43,030 bases of DNA from Prochlorococcus sp. AG-424-P18 (GCA_003213235.1 QCNJ01000014.1:1-43030); one strand, 5' to 3'; counted from the first letter of the stretch, positions 16,424-27,512 are shown. A program made the numbers and translations. Notes: generated from the sequence alone by a model not told the origin.

Positions 16424-17749
16424 TTAAAATTCCAAATCAGAAATTTCTTTCAGTGCGGAGATACTTAAGACGTCCGGGGTTGTATCTTTAATCAAAACAT
16501 CATCTTCAATTCTTATCCCTATACCTTTCCATTTCTCGTCTATTAAAGGTTGTCCCTCAGGTACTGGAATCCTGTCACTGATATAAATACCAGGTTCAAC
16601 AGTAAGAATCATTCCATTCTGTAATGGCACTTCATAATCTCCCATTCTGTACGCCCCGACATCATGAACATCTAGACCGAGCCAATGTCCAGTTCTATGC
16701 ATATAAAGGTGTTTATATGATTGATTTTCAATTATCTCCTCGGTGCTTCCCAACAATAAACCAATTTCTTTTAATCCTTCAATTAATATTTCTAAAGCAA
16801 CATTATGTACTTGACTAGAATTTGATCCAGTTACAGCACTTTTAATTGCAGATTTCTGAGCATTCAATACAATTTCATAAATAACTTTTTGCTCTTTGGA
16901 AAATTTACCGCTGATTGGAATAGTTCTTGTTATGTCCCCGTTATAATAATCGGTTAATGAGCAACCAGCATCTATTAATAACAAATCTCCCTTGTTTAAG
17001 GGTGAGTTATTTGATGTGTAATGCAAAATACATGCATTATCCCCTGAAGCAACAATAGAGTTATAAGCTGGACCTCTCGCCCCTTTTTCCAAAAAGAATC
17101 CCTCTAGCAGGCCCTGAATTTGTCTCTCATTTTTCTTCGTCGCAATAGATTTTCTAACTAGTTCATGAGCTTCGGCTGAGATTTGTATTGCCTCTCTCAT
17201 TCTCTTAATTTCAAATTCACTTTTAATTAATCTCATCTCATTTAAATAAATTTCTGGAGATTTTATAGAATTTGCACCAATTCCTAATCTTGAGCGATTG
17301 TCAAGTTGTTGTGAAAATATCTCGAGCACTAATTTCTCAATTAATGGATGCTTACCAATGGAAAAAACAAGTTCTTCAGAACCATTAATGTAACCTGGGA
17401 GTAAATCTTTTAGTTCGGTTATTGAGTGAGCTTTATCAGCCTTAAACTCTTTTTCAGCTCCTTCTAAACCCCATCTAAACCCGTGCCAAACCTCACTAAT
17501 AACGTCTTTTGGAGCAACAAACATAATAAATCTCTCTCCCTTAGGCTTATGCGACAAGAAAAGCGCGATTGCATCTGGCTCATCGAAACCAGTTAAATAC
17601 CAAAAATTACTATCTTGTCTAAAAGGGTATTCACAATCAGCATGATGCTTTACAAGATTAGCCCCAGGGATAATAGCAGCTTTTCCATCTAATTTATTCA
17701 GAAAAATTTCTCTTCTTTCTTCAAAAACTTTATTGTCGGGTGTAAACAT
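16424..17749 (-). CDS. pepP: Xaa-Pro aminopeptidase (aminopeptidase P)
   Basis: Metallopeptidase that removes N-terminal residues preceding proline, 441 aa. N-terminal creatinase-like domain (about 1-175, with FRQDSNFWYLTGFDEPDA) and a C-terminal pita-bread domain. The five metal ligands are visible: Asp260 (LLLIDAGC), Asp272 (NGDITRT), His355 (HRTGHWLGLDVHD), Glu385 (LTVEPGIYI) and Glu415 (GIRIEDDV). Length is standard for PepP. It diverges from the CNNM gene with 74 bases between starts. Confidence 0.96.
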   Translation of the reverse strand: MFTPDNKVFEERREIFLNKLDGKAAIIPGANLVKHHADCEYPFRQDSNFWYLTGFDEPDAIALFLSHKPKGERFIMFVAPKDVISEVWHGFRWGLEGAEKEFKADKAHSITELKDLLPGYINGSEELVFSIGKHPLIEKLVLEIFSQQLDNRSRLGIGANSIKSPEIYLNEMRLIKSEFEIKRMREAIQISAEAHELVRKSIATKKNERQIQGLLEGFFLEKGARGPAYNSIVASGDNACILHYTSNNSPLNKGDLLLIDAGCSLTDYYNGDITRTIPISGKFSKEQKVIYEIVLNAQKSAIKSAVTGSNSSQVHNVALEILIEGLKEIGLLLGSTEEIIENQSYKHLYMHRTGHWLGLDVHDVGAYRMGDYEVPLQNGMILTVEPGIYISDRIPVPEGQPLIDEKWKGIGIRIEDDVLIKDTTPDVLSISALKEISDLEF

Positions 17750-17823
17750 AAATTGTGTATTGGCGTATTTTTAAAAAAAATGGAAGAATGGATTAAAACA
17801 GATTTAATGCCTAATCTATTTTA

Positions 17824-18807
17824 ATGGAACCAAGTGTTTACGGTTTAATTTTTCTTATAATTACTATTTTAATTGGGTCAGCATGTTGTTCGGGAGTAGA
17901 GGCTGCTTTTTTAGCTGTAAATTCAATTAGAGTTTTAGAAATAGCCTCAAAACAAAAGCCTAAAAGTTCCGCAAATCAACTCCTTAAACTCAGAAAACAT
18001 CTTGGAAGGACGTTAACTGTAATTACTATTACAAATAATGGATTTAACATAATTGGGAGTCTAATTTTAGGTGTATACGGAGCATTAGTAATTAATAGCA
18101 GCTTTGGCTTAACCCTTTTTTCAATTTCTTTTTATATATTAGTCGTTTTAGTAGGAGAAGTATTACCCAAGGCTCTTGGTACAAGATTCTCGGTTCAAAT
18201 AGCATTATTATCAGTTCCTATCTTGAGAATATTGCATACTTTAATGAGGCCATTCTTAATATTAATAGAACAAATATTTCCAGTTATTACTGCAGAAAAT
18301 GAAATTTCAACTGATGAAGAAGAAATTAGACAAATGGCAAAAATTGGGAGCCAGAAGGGTTTAATAGAAGCTGATGAGGCGGCAATGATATTTAAGGTTT
18401 TTCAATTAAATGATTTAAAAGCTAAAGATTTAATGATCCCTAGGGTATCAGTACCATGCCTTGATGGATCTTCCAAACTCGATGAAATTTCAAAACTTTT
18501 ACTGTCTGATAACTCTCCATGGTGGGTTATTTTGGGAGATAAAGTTGACAAAATACAAGGAGTAGTTGAGCGTGAGAGAATGTTAGCAGAATTAATTAAT
18601 GGGGAAAATAAAAAATTATTATCAGAAATTTGCGAACCTGTAGACTATATTCCCGAAATGATTAAGGCAGATCAATTATTAACAAGATTTGACAAGAATC
18701 ATAAAGGAGTGAAAGTAGTAGTAGATGAATTTGGGGGATTCGTGGGGATTATTGGTGCAGAAGCTGTCTTATCTGTATTAGCTGGTTGGTGGAAAAATAA
18801 ATCATGA
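17824..18807 (+). CDS. CNNM/CorC-type membrane protein with CBS domains
   Basis: Integral membrane protein of the DUF21-CBS family, associated with magnesium/cobalt transport or its regulation. Residues 1-150 form the DUF21 part with three or four spans, including SACCSGVEAAFLAVNSIRV and VGEVLPKALGTRFSVQ. Residues about 190-320 hold a CBS pair (LKAKDLMIPRVSV, FGGFVGIIGAEAVLSVLAGW). It stops there, so the C-terminal CorC/HlyC domain of longer homologues is absent. First gene of a tightly packed operon: its last four bases overlap the GTPase start. Confidence 0.85.
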   Translation: MEPSVYGLIFLIITILIGSACCSGVEAAFLAVNSIRVLEIASKQKPKSSANQLLKLRKHLGRTLTVITITNNGFNIIGSLILGVYGALVINSSFGLTLFSISFYILVVLVGEVLPKALGTRFSVQIALLSVPILRILHTLMRPFLILIEQIFPVITAENEISTDEEEIRQMAKIGSQKGLIEADEAAMIFKVFQLNDLKAKDLMIPRVSVPCLDGSSKLDEISKLLLSDNSPWWVILGDKVDKIQGVVERERMLAELINGENKKLLSEICEPVDYIPEMIKADQLLTRFDKNHKGVKVVVDEFGGFVGIIGAEAVLSVLAGWWKNKS

Positions 18808-20045
18808 AACAATTAAAAATTAATAAAAATTATTTACTTTTGAAAAATTGGTGGGAGAGTATTGATCTTACCAACTATGAAAAAAGTTTTTTTAATAGGG
18901 AAATAATTTCTTTTAATCAACAACTTTTTAGGCTGAAAGAAAAAAAAATAAGAATTGGCGCATATGGTAAATCTGGGGTAGGAAAATCCTCTGTTTTAAA
19001 TTATCTATTAAAAAAGGATATATTCAAAACAGATATTATTAATGGGACTACAAGAGAAACACAAGTTGAAGAATGGAATATTAAAGATCAAATACTAGAC
19101 AGTATAGAATTGCTAGATTCTCCAGGATTTGATTTTTGCGATATTAAATCCCTAGATAAAGTTTACTCCTGTTTAAATCACTCAGATATTATTTTATTTA
19201 TTGTCTCAGGCGATTTAAATAGAAATGAATTAACCGAAATCAGCTCCTTAATTAAAGATGGGAAAAAAATTATTTTAATCTTAAATAAAATCGATCTTTT
19301 AAATAAAATTGAATTAAAAGAAATAATAGAAAATATAAAGATTAAGCTTCCAAAAGATTTAAATATTCCCATAATTATTAATCATGAAAACAACCTTGAA
19401 AATTATATTACAAAAATAATAAATCAACATGGTGAAATATTTTTAACACTAAATTCTCTTCAATTAGCTGACAAATTATTTCTGCAAATAAAAGAGCAAA
19501 GATTGAAAAGAAGACAGAAATTAGCCCAGTCAACTATTGGTAAATTTTCGACCATAAAGGCATCAACAGTAGCCCTTAATCCTTTTATTTTTTTCGATAT
19601 TGCTGGTAGTTTTGCATTAGATACTGCATTGGTAAGCGAATTAAGTAAGATTTACGGCTTAAATTTAAAGGGTGAATCATCCAGAAAAATATTCAAGAAT
19701 ATTTCAATTAATAATTTATTTTTGGGCGTCACTCAAGTCGGAGTTAATACATCTTTCAACCTTGTTAGGAAAGTAATTTTACTAACAGCACCTTTCACTA
19801 ACGGGCTATCATTATTACCATATGGACCAATAGCAATTATTCAAGCAGCAATAGCAGTTCACTCTACAAAAATCCTTGGGAAATTAGCAGCCAAAGAAAT
19901 ATTTAAAAGGAGCAAAGCTTCCTTTATAGAACCTTATATAATGATTCAAAACATTAGTTTTAATGACCCAGAGATTTTTAAACACATAAATATCTATTTA
20001 ACAAAAAGAAATTTTAATAATAATTCTGTTAGTTTTCTACCTTAA
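18804..20045 (+). CDS. Membrane-associated Era/Obg-like GTPase with C-terminal DUF697-like region
   Basis: 413 aa. The N-terminal G domain has G1 GKSGVGKS (about 55-62), a likely G2 Thr in NGTTRETQ (about 80-87), G3 DSPGFD (105-110) and G4 NKID (161-164). The C-terminal half (about 250-370) has alternating hydrophobic segments such as NPFIFFDIAGSFALDTAL and LPYGPIAIIQAAIAV, as in DUF697 proteins, and likely associates with the membrane. It overlaps the preceding CNNM gene by ATGA and precedes nadD by eight bases. The client is unknown. The CNNM neighbour suggests a role at the membrane. Confidence 0.82.
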   Translation: MKQLKINKNYLLLKNWWESIDLTNYEKSFFNREIISFNQQLFRLKEKKIRIGAYGKSGVGKSSVLNYLLKKDIFKTDIINGTTRETQVEEWNIKDQILDSIELLDSPGFDFCDIKSLDKVYSCLNHSDIILFIVSGDLNRNELTEISSLIKDGKKIILILNKIDLLNKIELKEIIENIKIKLPKDLNIPIIINHENNLENYITKIINQHGEIFLTLNSLQLADKLFLQIKEQRLKRRQKLAQSTIGKFSTIKASTVALNPFIFFDIAGSFALDTALVSELSKIYGLNLKGESSRKIFKNISINNLFLGVTQVGVNTSFNLVRKVILLTAPFTNGLSLLPYGPIAIIQAAIAVHSTKILGKLAAKEIFKRSKASFIEPYIMIQNISFNDPEIFKHINIYLTKRNFNNNSVSFLP

Positions 20046-20053
20046 AACTTAAA

Positions 20054-20632
20054 ATGAGAAAAAGCATCTCTTTATTTGGTACTAGTGCAGATCCACCTAC
20101 CATAGGACATAAAAAAATACTTGAAGAATTATCAAGAATTTATGATATTACAATTAGCTATGTGAGCAATAATCCCAAAAAAAAACACATCGAGGATATA
20201 TCAATTCGCAGCCATTTATTAAAAACACTAATTGAAGATTTAGATAATCCTAAAATTTTATTTAATCAAAGTGTAAGTAGCCAATGGGCAGTAGAGTCAA
20301 TCAAAAAATGTAAAGAAATATATGAATTCAATAATTTAGATTTTGTTATTGGGAGTGATTTGATTCAAGATATTTTCTACTGGAAAAATTTTGACAAAAT
20401 TATTTTAGAGGTAAGTTTTTTTATTATTTTAAGAGAAGGGTATCCTGTTGATTCAAATACTCTTAAAAAGTTAGAAACTTCCAAAGTGAAATTTAAGATT
20501 TCAACCATCAAGATCCCAGACACTTCAAGTTCTAATTTCAGATTAAATTTTAATAGTTCTAATTTACCATCGTCATTAATAGATATAGTTAAGAAGAATA
20601 ATTTATATGAATTCACTAAATTAGTTGAATGA
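20054..20632 (+). CDS. nadD: Nicotinate-nucleotide adenylyltransferase
   Basis: Joins NaMN and ATP to deamido-NAD, the penultimate NAD biosynthesis step. The nucleotidyltransferase signature is GTSADPPTIGHK (residues 9-20), a GxFDPxHxGH variant, and the ISSTxIR-type second motif appears as SSSNFRLNF (about 158-166). DFVIGSDLIQDIFYW (97-111) is the family mid-motif. At 192 aa it has normal length. Its last four bases overlap nadE (ATGA), coupling the two consecutive pathway steps. Confidence 0.92.
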   Translation: MRKSISLFGTSADPPTIGHKKILEELSRIYDITISYVSNNPKKKHIEDISIRSHLLKTLIEDLDNPKILFNQSVSSQWAVESIKKCKEIYEFNNLDFVIGSDLIQDIFYWKNFDKIILEVSFFIILREGYPVDSNTLKKLETSKVKFKISTIKIPDTSSSNFRLNFNSSNLPSSLIDIVKKNNLYEFTKLVE

Positions 20633-22326
20633 AATTTTTACTTGCTCAAATAAATCCAGTTGTTGGAGATTTAGAGGGCAATGCAAAAAAAATACTTTAT
20701 ATTGCTTCGAAAGCTAGCTCAATTTCTGCTGATTTTGTTCTCACACCAGAATTATCATTATGGGGATATCCTGCAAATGACTTACTTTTAAAAAGAAATT
20801 TAATTAAAGATCAATATCAAATTGTTGATCAATTAGCATCAGAGATAAATAAAAAATATGGTAACTTAAGTATCGCAGTAGGGATAGCTGAGATAATAAA
20901 TGATTCTTTTTTCCCAAATCTTTATAATTCTATTGCGTTGCTTGAAGGCGGGAAATGGAAAATAATTGCTCGTAAAATTATTCTTCCCACTTATGAAGTA
21001 TTTGATGAGAAAAGATACTTTAGATCAGAAGAAAAAGTTTCCGTATTGGTAAAAAAAATTAAAAATAAAACTTGGCGACTTGGTTTTACTATATGTGAAG
21101 ATTTATGGGTCAACAAAGATATAGAGGGTAGAGGAATTCATAAGAAAAACCCTATTATTGATTTAAAGAAAAAAAAAGTTGATATTTTAGTAAATTTATC
21201 AGCTTCCCCATATACTTTCAAAAAGTTAGAGATAAGATCCAAAGTTTCGAGTTTTGCTGCTCAATTTCTTCAAGTACCCCTGATATATGTTAACCAGATT
21301 GGAGCGAATGATAATTTAATTTTTGATGGAAATAGTTTTATCATTAATAAGAATGGATCTAAAATCAAGCAATTAAAATCTTTTTCAGAAGATCTCTTCA
21401 GTTGGGAAATTGATCAAACAAAACCTGAAAAAAATAAAATTGAGAACTCTGAGATGTCTTCAATTTTTGATGCATTAGTCCTTGGCATTAAAGATTATGC
21501 AAAAAAATGTGGATTTAAAACAGCTTTAATTGGATTAAGCGGTGGCATTGATTCGGCACTTGTTTCAGCAATTGCAACGGCTGCTCTTGGAAGTGAGAAT
21601 ATTTATTGCGTCTCAATGCCCTCTAAATGGAGCTCATCTCATTCAAAGAGTGATGCAAAAGATTTAGCAAGAAGATTAAATATAAATTTCAAAAGTATTC
21701 CAATTGAAAACTTGATGACCTCTTTTGAAGAGTCTTTTATGAAAACGATTGATTTCGAAATGGCTGAAATAACAAATCAAAATATTCAGTCAAGGATAAG
21801 AGGAACGGTTCTGATGGCTCTAGCAAATCAAGAAAAGCATTTATTACTTTCAACAGGTAATAAATCGGAACTAGCCGTAGGATATTGCACACTTTATGGT
21901 GATATGAATGGAGGATTATCTGTAATAGGCGATTTATATAAAAGTAATGTTTTTAAATTATGCAATTGGCTTGATAGTGAAGATTCAAAGAATCATAGAA
22001 AATCATATAAAATGGACATAAATGTAGACATAATTGGAGATAATATTCGTAAAAAAGCTCCAAGTGCTGAATTGGGTCCTAATCAATTAGATACTGACTC
22101 TCTCCCACCTTATTCCATTTTAGATAATATTCTTAAAGGCATTATTGAAGAGAAAAAAGATCTAAAGCAACTCGAGGAAGACGGTTATAAAAGAGAATTA
22201 ATTTTACATATAATTTCACTCATAAAAAAAGCGGAATTCAAAAGAAAGCAGGCTCCTCTAATCCTAAAATTAAGCAGTCAATCATTGGGAAGTGACTGGA
22301 GAGTTCCCATAGCAATATCTTATTAA
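20629..22326 (+). CDS. nadE: Glutamine-dependent NAD+ synthetase
   Basis: Final NAD biosynthesis enzyme, amidating deamido-NAD with glutamine nitrogen. The N-terminal nitrilase-type glutaminase has the Glu-Lys-Cys triad: Glu41 (LTPELSLWGYP), Lys116 (ARKIILPTYEVFDE) and Cys156 (GFTICEDLW). The C-terminal synthetase has the PP-loop GLSGGIDSAL (302-311) and the conserved SRIRGTVLMALANQ and LLSTGNKSELAVGY. The 565-aa two-domain form is expected in cyanobacteria. Translationally coupled to nadD. Its stop codon overlaps the stop of the convergent DUF3326 gene. Confidence 0.96.
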   Translation: MKFLLAQINPVVGDLEGNAKKILYIASKASSISADFVLTPELSLWGYPANDLLLKRNLIKDQYQIVDQLASEINKKYGNLSIAVGIAEIINDSFFPNLYNSIALLEGGKWKIIARKIILPTYEVFDEKRYFRSEEKVSVLVKKIKNKTWRLGFTICEDLWVNKDIEGRGIHKKNPIIDLKKKKVDILVNLSASPYTFKKLEIRSKVSSFAAQFLQVPLIYVNQIGANDNLIFDGNSFIINKNGSKIKQLKSFSEDLFSWEIDQTKPEKNKIENSEMSSIFDALVLGIKDYAKKCGFKTALIGLSGGIDSALVSAIATAALGSENIYCVSMPSKWSSSHSKSDAKDLARRLNINFKSIPIENLMTSFEESFMKTIDFEMAEITNQNIQSRIRGTVLMALANQEKHLLLSTGNKSELAVGYCTLYGDMNGGLSVIGDLYKSNVFKLCNWLDSEDSKNHRKSYKMDINVDIIGDNIRKKAPSAELGPNQLDTDSLPPYSILDNILKGIIEEKKDLKQLEEDGYKRELILHIISLIKKAEFKRKQAPLILKLSSQSLGSDWRVPIAISY

Positions 22327-23381
22327 TCTCTATAAGAACACTTTTGGATTTTTTTTAAAGGACGTTGAACTGAATCAAGGTTTATACCTTTTTTGATAGC
22401 AAGAATTATACCTGCAGCTTCTAAATAATTATCCACTTCAAAAATATTGGGGTAATCATAAAACTCGTTTGTCACTTTTAATGTATTTTGATTTTTTACA
22501 GAGATAATATTTAAACCTTTTTCAATCCCTGCTAGTACTGCTTCTCCACCTAGTGCCCCATTAGGAACAACAATAGATTCAATCTGATCAGGGTGTAGAG
22601 AGATTTGTTCATTTATAGCAGGCAATTCAACAATGTCAGGTGCATTGCTTAACCCAATCAGTACTGATGGTAAAAAGGTGTAACCTATTTCTTCTGCAGC
22701 TGCACGAGGATCTAAATTCTCGTTCAATTCAATTGCATTTAAAGCAGGTGCGTGAGCGCAGGGAACTTTTAAAAATTTGCTTATTAAATGACTTATAACT
22801 GCTTCGACTCCAGAAATAGGATCAACCCCTTTCCCCTCTCGATAGATATTTGTTTCTAAAGAATCTGAATCATCTGGAAATTTTGCCACAATTGCTATTG
22901 CCGTAACTCCTTTTTCTATTAAACATTTTCCAGCATCAATTAACGTCTCAGGATTTTCAATTATGCCACCACTGACTTTTGAAAAATCAGAATCAATAAC
23001 TATATTTAATGGCTTTTTTGTAATCACATAAGAATGAACATTAATCCCTAAAGTAGAAATACATGCATCAGCAACATGTAAATGTCTAACTAATATTTCT
23101 TTTGCAATGGCTGAATCAAAAATTATCCCAATTTTCTGTTGCTTTACCCTTTTTAAAGCAATTTCTCCTTTAGCAAGTCGGTCTAAACTATAACCCTCAA
23201 CATAAAAAATATTTTTATCTTTTTCAGAAAGAGTACCGCCATTCATAACATTTGGATGAGTAATTAAACATCCACTTGCCGATGCTAATAATTTAGCGGT
23301 AGGAAGTGCATCTCCAGCAAAACCTCCTACTTCACATCCAATACCAGTTGGAACAATGAATATTGTTGGTGAATTTTCCAT
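22323..23381 (-). CDS. DUF3326 family protein, 352 aa
   Basis: Full-length member of the cyanobacterial/plant DUF3326 family, whose function is unknown. The N-terminus FIVPTGIGCEVGGFAGDALP and the repeated glycine-rich segments (NGALGGEAVLAGIEKGLNI, DPRAAAEEIGYTFLPSVL) suggest a soluble alpha/beta fold that binds a phosphorylated or nucleotide ligand, but no catalytic set is known to me. It starts 27 bases downstream of the 63-aa gene that follows the ferredoxin, so it may be the last gene of the same leftward unit. It overlaps nadE tail to tail. Confidence 0.85.
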   Translation of the reverse strand: MENSPTIFIVPTGIGCEVGGFAGDALPTAKLLASASGCLITHPNVMNGGTLSEKDKNIFYVEGYSLDRLAKGEIALKRVKQQKIGIIFDSAIAKEILVRHLHVADACISTLGINVHSYVITKKPLNIVIDSDFSKVSGGIIENPETLIDAGKCLIEKGVTAIAIVAKFPDDSDSLETNIYREGKGVDPISGVEAVISHLISKFLKVPCAHAPALNAIELNENLDPRAAAEEIGYTFLPSVLIGLSNAPDIVELPAINEQISLHPDQIESIVVPNGALGGEAVLAGIEKGLNIISVKNQNTLKVTNEFYDYPNIFEVDNYLEAAGIILAIKKGINLDSVQRPLKKIQKCSYRD

Positions 23382-23408
23382 TAGTAAAAATATTTCAATT
23401 TATATTTT

Positions 23409-23600
23409 TTAATTAGCTAAGACAGCTTTAATTGTAAGTTTTTTTGTTCCAAAAGAGTCATTATAATTTTGAATATCTACAATTGACCATCGAATTAAAT
23501 CACCTTTTTTTTCTAAATTTAAAGTGATAAATTCCCTTAAATTTTTTAATTTTATTGAAACTGGCCAATCTAAATAATAATCAACTGAACTTAATTTCAT
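23409..23600 (-). CDS. Small protein coupled to ferredoxin, 63 aa
   Basis: Reads MKLSSVDYYLDWPVSIKLKN, then LREFITLNLEKKGDLIRWSI and VDIQNYNDSFGTKKLTIKAV. It is a beta-rich, soluble, basic protein without Cys. Its ATG overlaps the ferredoxin stop codon (ATGA), which indicates translational coupling and argues that the two are made in matching amounts. I do not recognise a family. A partner or maturation factor for the neighbouring ferredoxin is possible. Confidence 0.7.
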   Translation of the reverse strand: MKLSSVDYYLDWPVSIKLKNLREFITLNLEKKGDLIRWSIVDIQNYNDSFGTKKLTIKAVLAN

Positions 23601-23923
23601 TTTTGATATTTACCAAATTGATCATTATATAAATCATCTTCGACTTCTTTACCAATAACAATATTCAAATCTGATTTGGGATATGCCACACACAAAAGCG
23701 CAAAGCCCTTTTCCCTCAAATCATCATTTAATCCCATAGCATCTTCTTGATCTACAGATCCTTCCAATATCATGGATGCACAATCTGTACAAACTCCCGA
23801 ACAACAACTACTTGGTAAATCTATTCCATTCATTTTTGCAGCTGAAATAATATCTTGATCTTCAGAACATGAAAAACTAAAAGTCTTTTGCTCAAATTGA
23901 ACTTTGATATTGTATTCAGGCAT
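23597..23923 (-). CDS. 2Fe-2S plant-type ferredoxin
   Basis: One-electron carrier with the plant-type [2Fe-2S] fold, 108 aa. Ligands Cys40, Cys45, Cys48 and Cys78 have the canonical C-x4-C-x2-C-x29-C spacing (SSCCSGVCTDCA and ALLCVAYP). An extra Cys41 lies next to the first ligand. The C-terminus extends about 15 residues beyond typical 96-98 aa PetF and is charged (EVEDDLYNDQFGKYQK), so this is more likely a specialised ferredoxin than the main photosynthetic PetF. It lies 16 bases downstream of atpG and overlaps the 63-aa gene. Confidence 0.92.
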   Translation of the reverse strand: MPEYNIKVQFEQKTFSFSCSEDQDIISAAKMNGIDLPSSCCSGVCTDCASMILEGSVDQEDAMGLNDDLREKGFALLCVAYPKSDLNIVIGKEVEDDLYNDQFGKYQK

Positions 23924-23939
23924 ATCCTAAATCTTATTG

Positions 23940-24890
23940 CTAAACTGCTGATCCTCCTACAACTTCTAATATTTCTTGAGTAATAGCTGCTTGTCTGGCT
24001 TTGTTATAGGTTAGATTCAAAGTACTTGCTAATTCTTTAGCATTATCACTCGCATTATTCATAGCAGTCATCCTGCAAGCCAGTTCTGAAGCTGCCGATT
24101 CTTGAAGAGCTCTTAGTACCTGATTCTGTAAATATAATGGTAATAACGAATCTAATAATTGATCAGGACTTTGTTCAAAGACAATATCTGATGGCAACTT
24201 CTCTGAATCACTTTTTTCAATGTTTGATTTTTCAACAAGTAACTTACTATCTTTTGTAGTCAACCTAAAAATTTCATCATTTTCCTCTGCAATTCCTTGA
24301 GGATCAAGTGGCAATAGTGTTTGAACTACAGGGGCGCAGCTAACTAGAGTGATAAATTTCGTATAAATAATTTCCACCCTATCAGAATTTTCTGAGAGAA
24401 ATTCAGCTAAAATCTCATTTGTAACTCCTTCAGAGTCCTTGACTGTGGGTACCTGTTCTAGTTCTTTGAAAGTACTTTTAATTACATATCTATCCTTTCT
24501 ATTTTGAAAATATCCAATAGCTTTCTTCCCCACCAAAATTAAATTTGGCTGATACCCTTGTTCGACTAATTGTGCGTATCTTATTTCTACCTTTTTTATT
24601 ATATTTGTATTATAACCACCGCATAAACCTCTATCCGCAGTTATGCAAACCAGAGTGATGCTCTTTACTTCTCTCTTGGATAATAAAGGAGAGTCGACAG
24701 CCTCAAATTGAACTCTAGATTGGATATTTTCTAAGACCCGTGCAAGTTTATCTGCAAAAGGTCTACTCTTAAGAACTTGATCTTGAGCTCTCCTAACTTT
24801 TGCAGCTGCAACAAGTCTCATGGCCTCCGTTATTTTTCTTGTATTTTTAACGGAAACGATTCGATCTCTAATCTCTTTAAGATTTGCCAT
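23940..24890 (-). CDS. atpG: F1 ATP synthase subunit gamma
   Basis: Rotor shaft of F1, 316 aa. The N-terminal helix has KEIRDRIVSVKNTRKITEAM and the C-terminal helix ends YNKARQAAITQEILEVVGGS. ITADRGLCGGYNTNI is the conserved strand. Compared with non-photosynthetic gamma (about 287 aa) it carries an insertion around residues 210-240 (TTKDSKLLVEKSNIEKSDSE), the cyanobacterial/plastid insertion, here without the regulatory Cys pair of plants. Last ATP synthase gene of the operon. The ferredoxin gene follows 16 bases on. Confidence 0.97.
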   Translation of the reverse strand: MANLKEIRDRIVSVKNTRKITEAMRLVAAAKVRRAQDQVLKSRPFADKLARVLENIQSRVQFEAVDSPLLSKREVKSITLVCITADRGLCGGYNTNIIKKVEIRYAQLVEQGYQPNLILVGKKAIGYFQNRKDRYVIKSTFKELEQVPTVKDSEGVTNEILAEFLSENSDRVEIIYTKFITLVSCAPVVQTLLPLDPQGIAEENDEIFRLTTKDSKLLVEKSNIEKSDSEKLPSDIVFEQSPDQLLDSLLPLYLQNQVLRALQESAASELACRMTAMNNASDNAKELASTLNLTYNKARQAAITQEILEVVGGSAV

Positions 24891-24909
24891 GGTATCTCCT
24901 TAAATAAAT

Positions 24910-26439
<1,530 letters not shown>

Positions 26440-26457
26440 TTAAGGTTGATTTAAAAG

Positions 26458-27000
26458 TTACTTGGAGAGAGATAAGCCAAGTTTTCTAATTTGTGAAGCA
26501 AGGGAAGCATCAATTACTTTTGATCCTACACTGGCGACGAAACCACCAATAAGAGATGGGTCGATTTTAGTTACAAGTTCTAATTTTTCTGTTCCAGCAA
26601 TATTGATGATCTTTTTGGTAATTAAACCTTTCTGTTCATCAGTAAGCTCGACTGCAGAAGTAACAGTTGCCAAAGCAATATTACTATTTTCTCGGTAAAT
26701 CTCTAAAAACCTATCAAGAATTGAAGTGAGGATTCCAATTCTTTGCCTATCGGCCAATAATTTTAAGAAATTCAATAAAGAAGAATTAACCTTATTTGAA
26801 AAAATTTCAATAATGATTTTCTTCTTAGCATCTGTCTCTAAAATGGGAGAGGATAATGCCTTCTCCAATTCAGGGGAATCATTTATTACTTCCAAAAGTT
26901 GTTTAACCTCAGAAACCATCTCTTCAGTTTGCGAATTTTCATTCACAACTTGAAGTAATGCTTCTGCGTATGGTGTAGTAACTGAATTTAAAAGTGGCAT
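26458..27000 (-). CDS. atpH: F1 ATP synthase subunit delta
   Basis: Peripheral-stalk cap connecting b/b' to alpha3beta3, 180 aa. It shows the OSCP/delta pattern with VTTPYAEALLQVV at the N-terminus, NSSLLNFLKLLADRQRIGIL in the middle and the closing IDPSLIGGFVASVGSKVID. Its ATG overlaps the last base of the atpF stop codon (TAATG), so the two are translated in tandem. Confidence 0.93.
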   Translation of the reverse strand: MPLLNSVTTPYAEALLQVVNENSQTEEMVSEVKQLLEVINDSPELEKALSSPILETDAKKKIIIEIFSNKVNSSLLNFLKLLADRQRIGILTSILDRFLEIYRENSNIALATVTSAVELTDEQKGLITKKIINIAGTEKLELVTKIDPSLIGGFVASVGSKVIDASLASQIRKLGLSLSK

Positions 27001-27512
27001 TAGTTCACCTCAATATTGTTAATTGATTGAGTTACCAAATTTTCTTGTGTTGTTTTATCAAGTCGATTTGGGAGAGATTCTAAAGCTTTCTTAATTGCCA
27101 GTTCAACAGCTTCTTTTCGTAGTTGAGAAATTGCTCTGGATGCTTCAGAGCTCTCATCAGAGATTGCACTTTGTTTAATTCGTGCCATCTCCTCTATCGC
27201 TTTTTTCTCACTTTCCATTCTGATTGATTCAGATCTTTTAAGAGAATCTGCTTTTATTTGAGAAGCTTTTTCCTCTGCTGAAGATAAATCTTTCTTCGCC
27301 TTTTCTAAAGCTTGAGTTGCATTTAGGAGTCGATCTTCAGCATCTTTTAATTCAAGAAGGATTCCTTCTCTCCTTTTTTGAAGCATTTTACCTAGGAAAC
27401 CAGGCAAAAATTTATAAAGTCCGAAAACCACTACAGCCCAATTAAGGATATTAGTTTCGAATAAATTGAAGTTCAATCCAAAACCTTCTGTAGCTAAAAG
27501 AGTTAAATTCAT
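27000..27512 (-). CDS. atpF: Fo ATP synthase subunit b
   Basis: Peripheral-stalk subunit, 170 aa. One N-terminal membrane span (about residues 20-42, [20 protein letters not shown]) is followed by a long charged, Ala-rich coiled coil (for example [20 protein letters not shown]). It overlaps the upstream b' gene by ATGA and the downstream atpH by one base. Confidence 0.92.
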   Translation of the reverse strand: MNLTLLATEGFGLNFNLFETNILNWAVVVFGLYKFLPGFLGKMLQKRREGILLELKDAEDRLLNATQALEKAKKDLSSAEEKASQIKADSLKRSESIRMESEKKAIEEMARIKQSAISDESSEASRAISQLRKEAVELAIKKALESLPNRLDKTTQENLVTQSINNIEVN

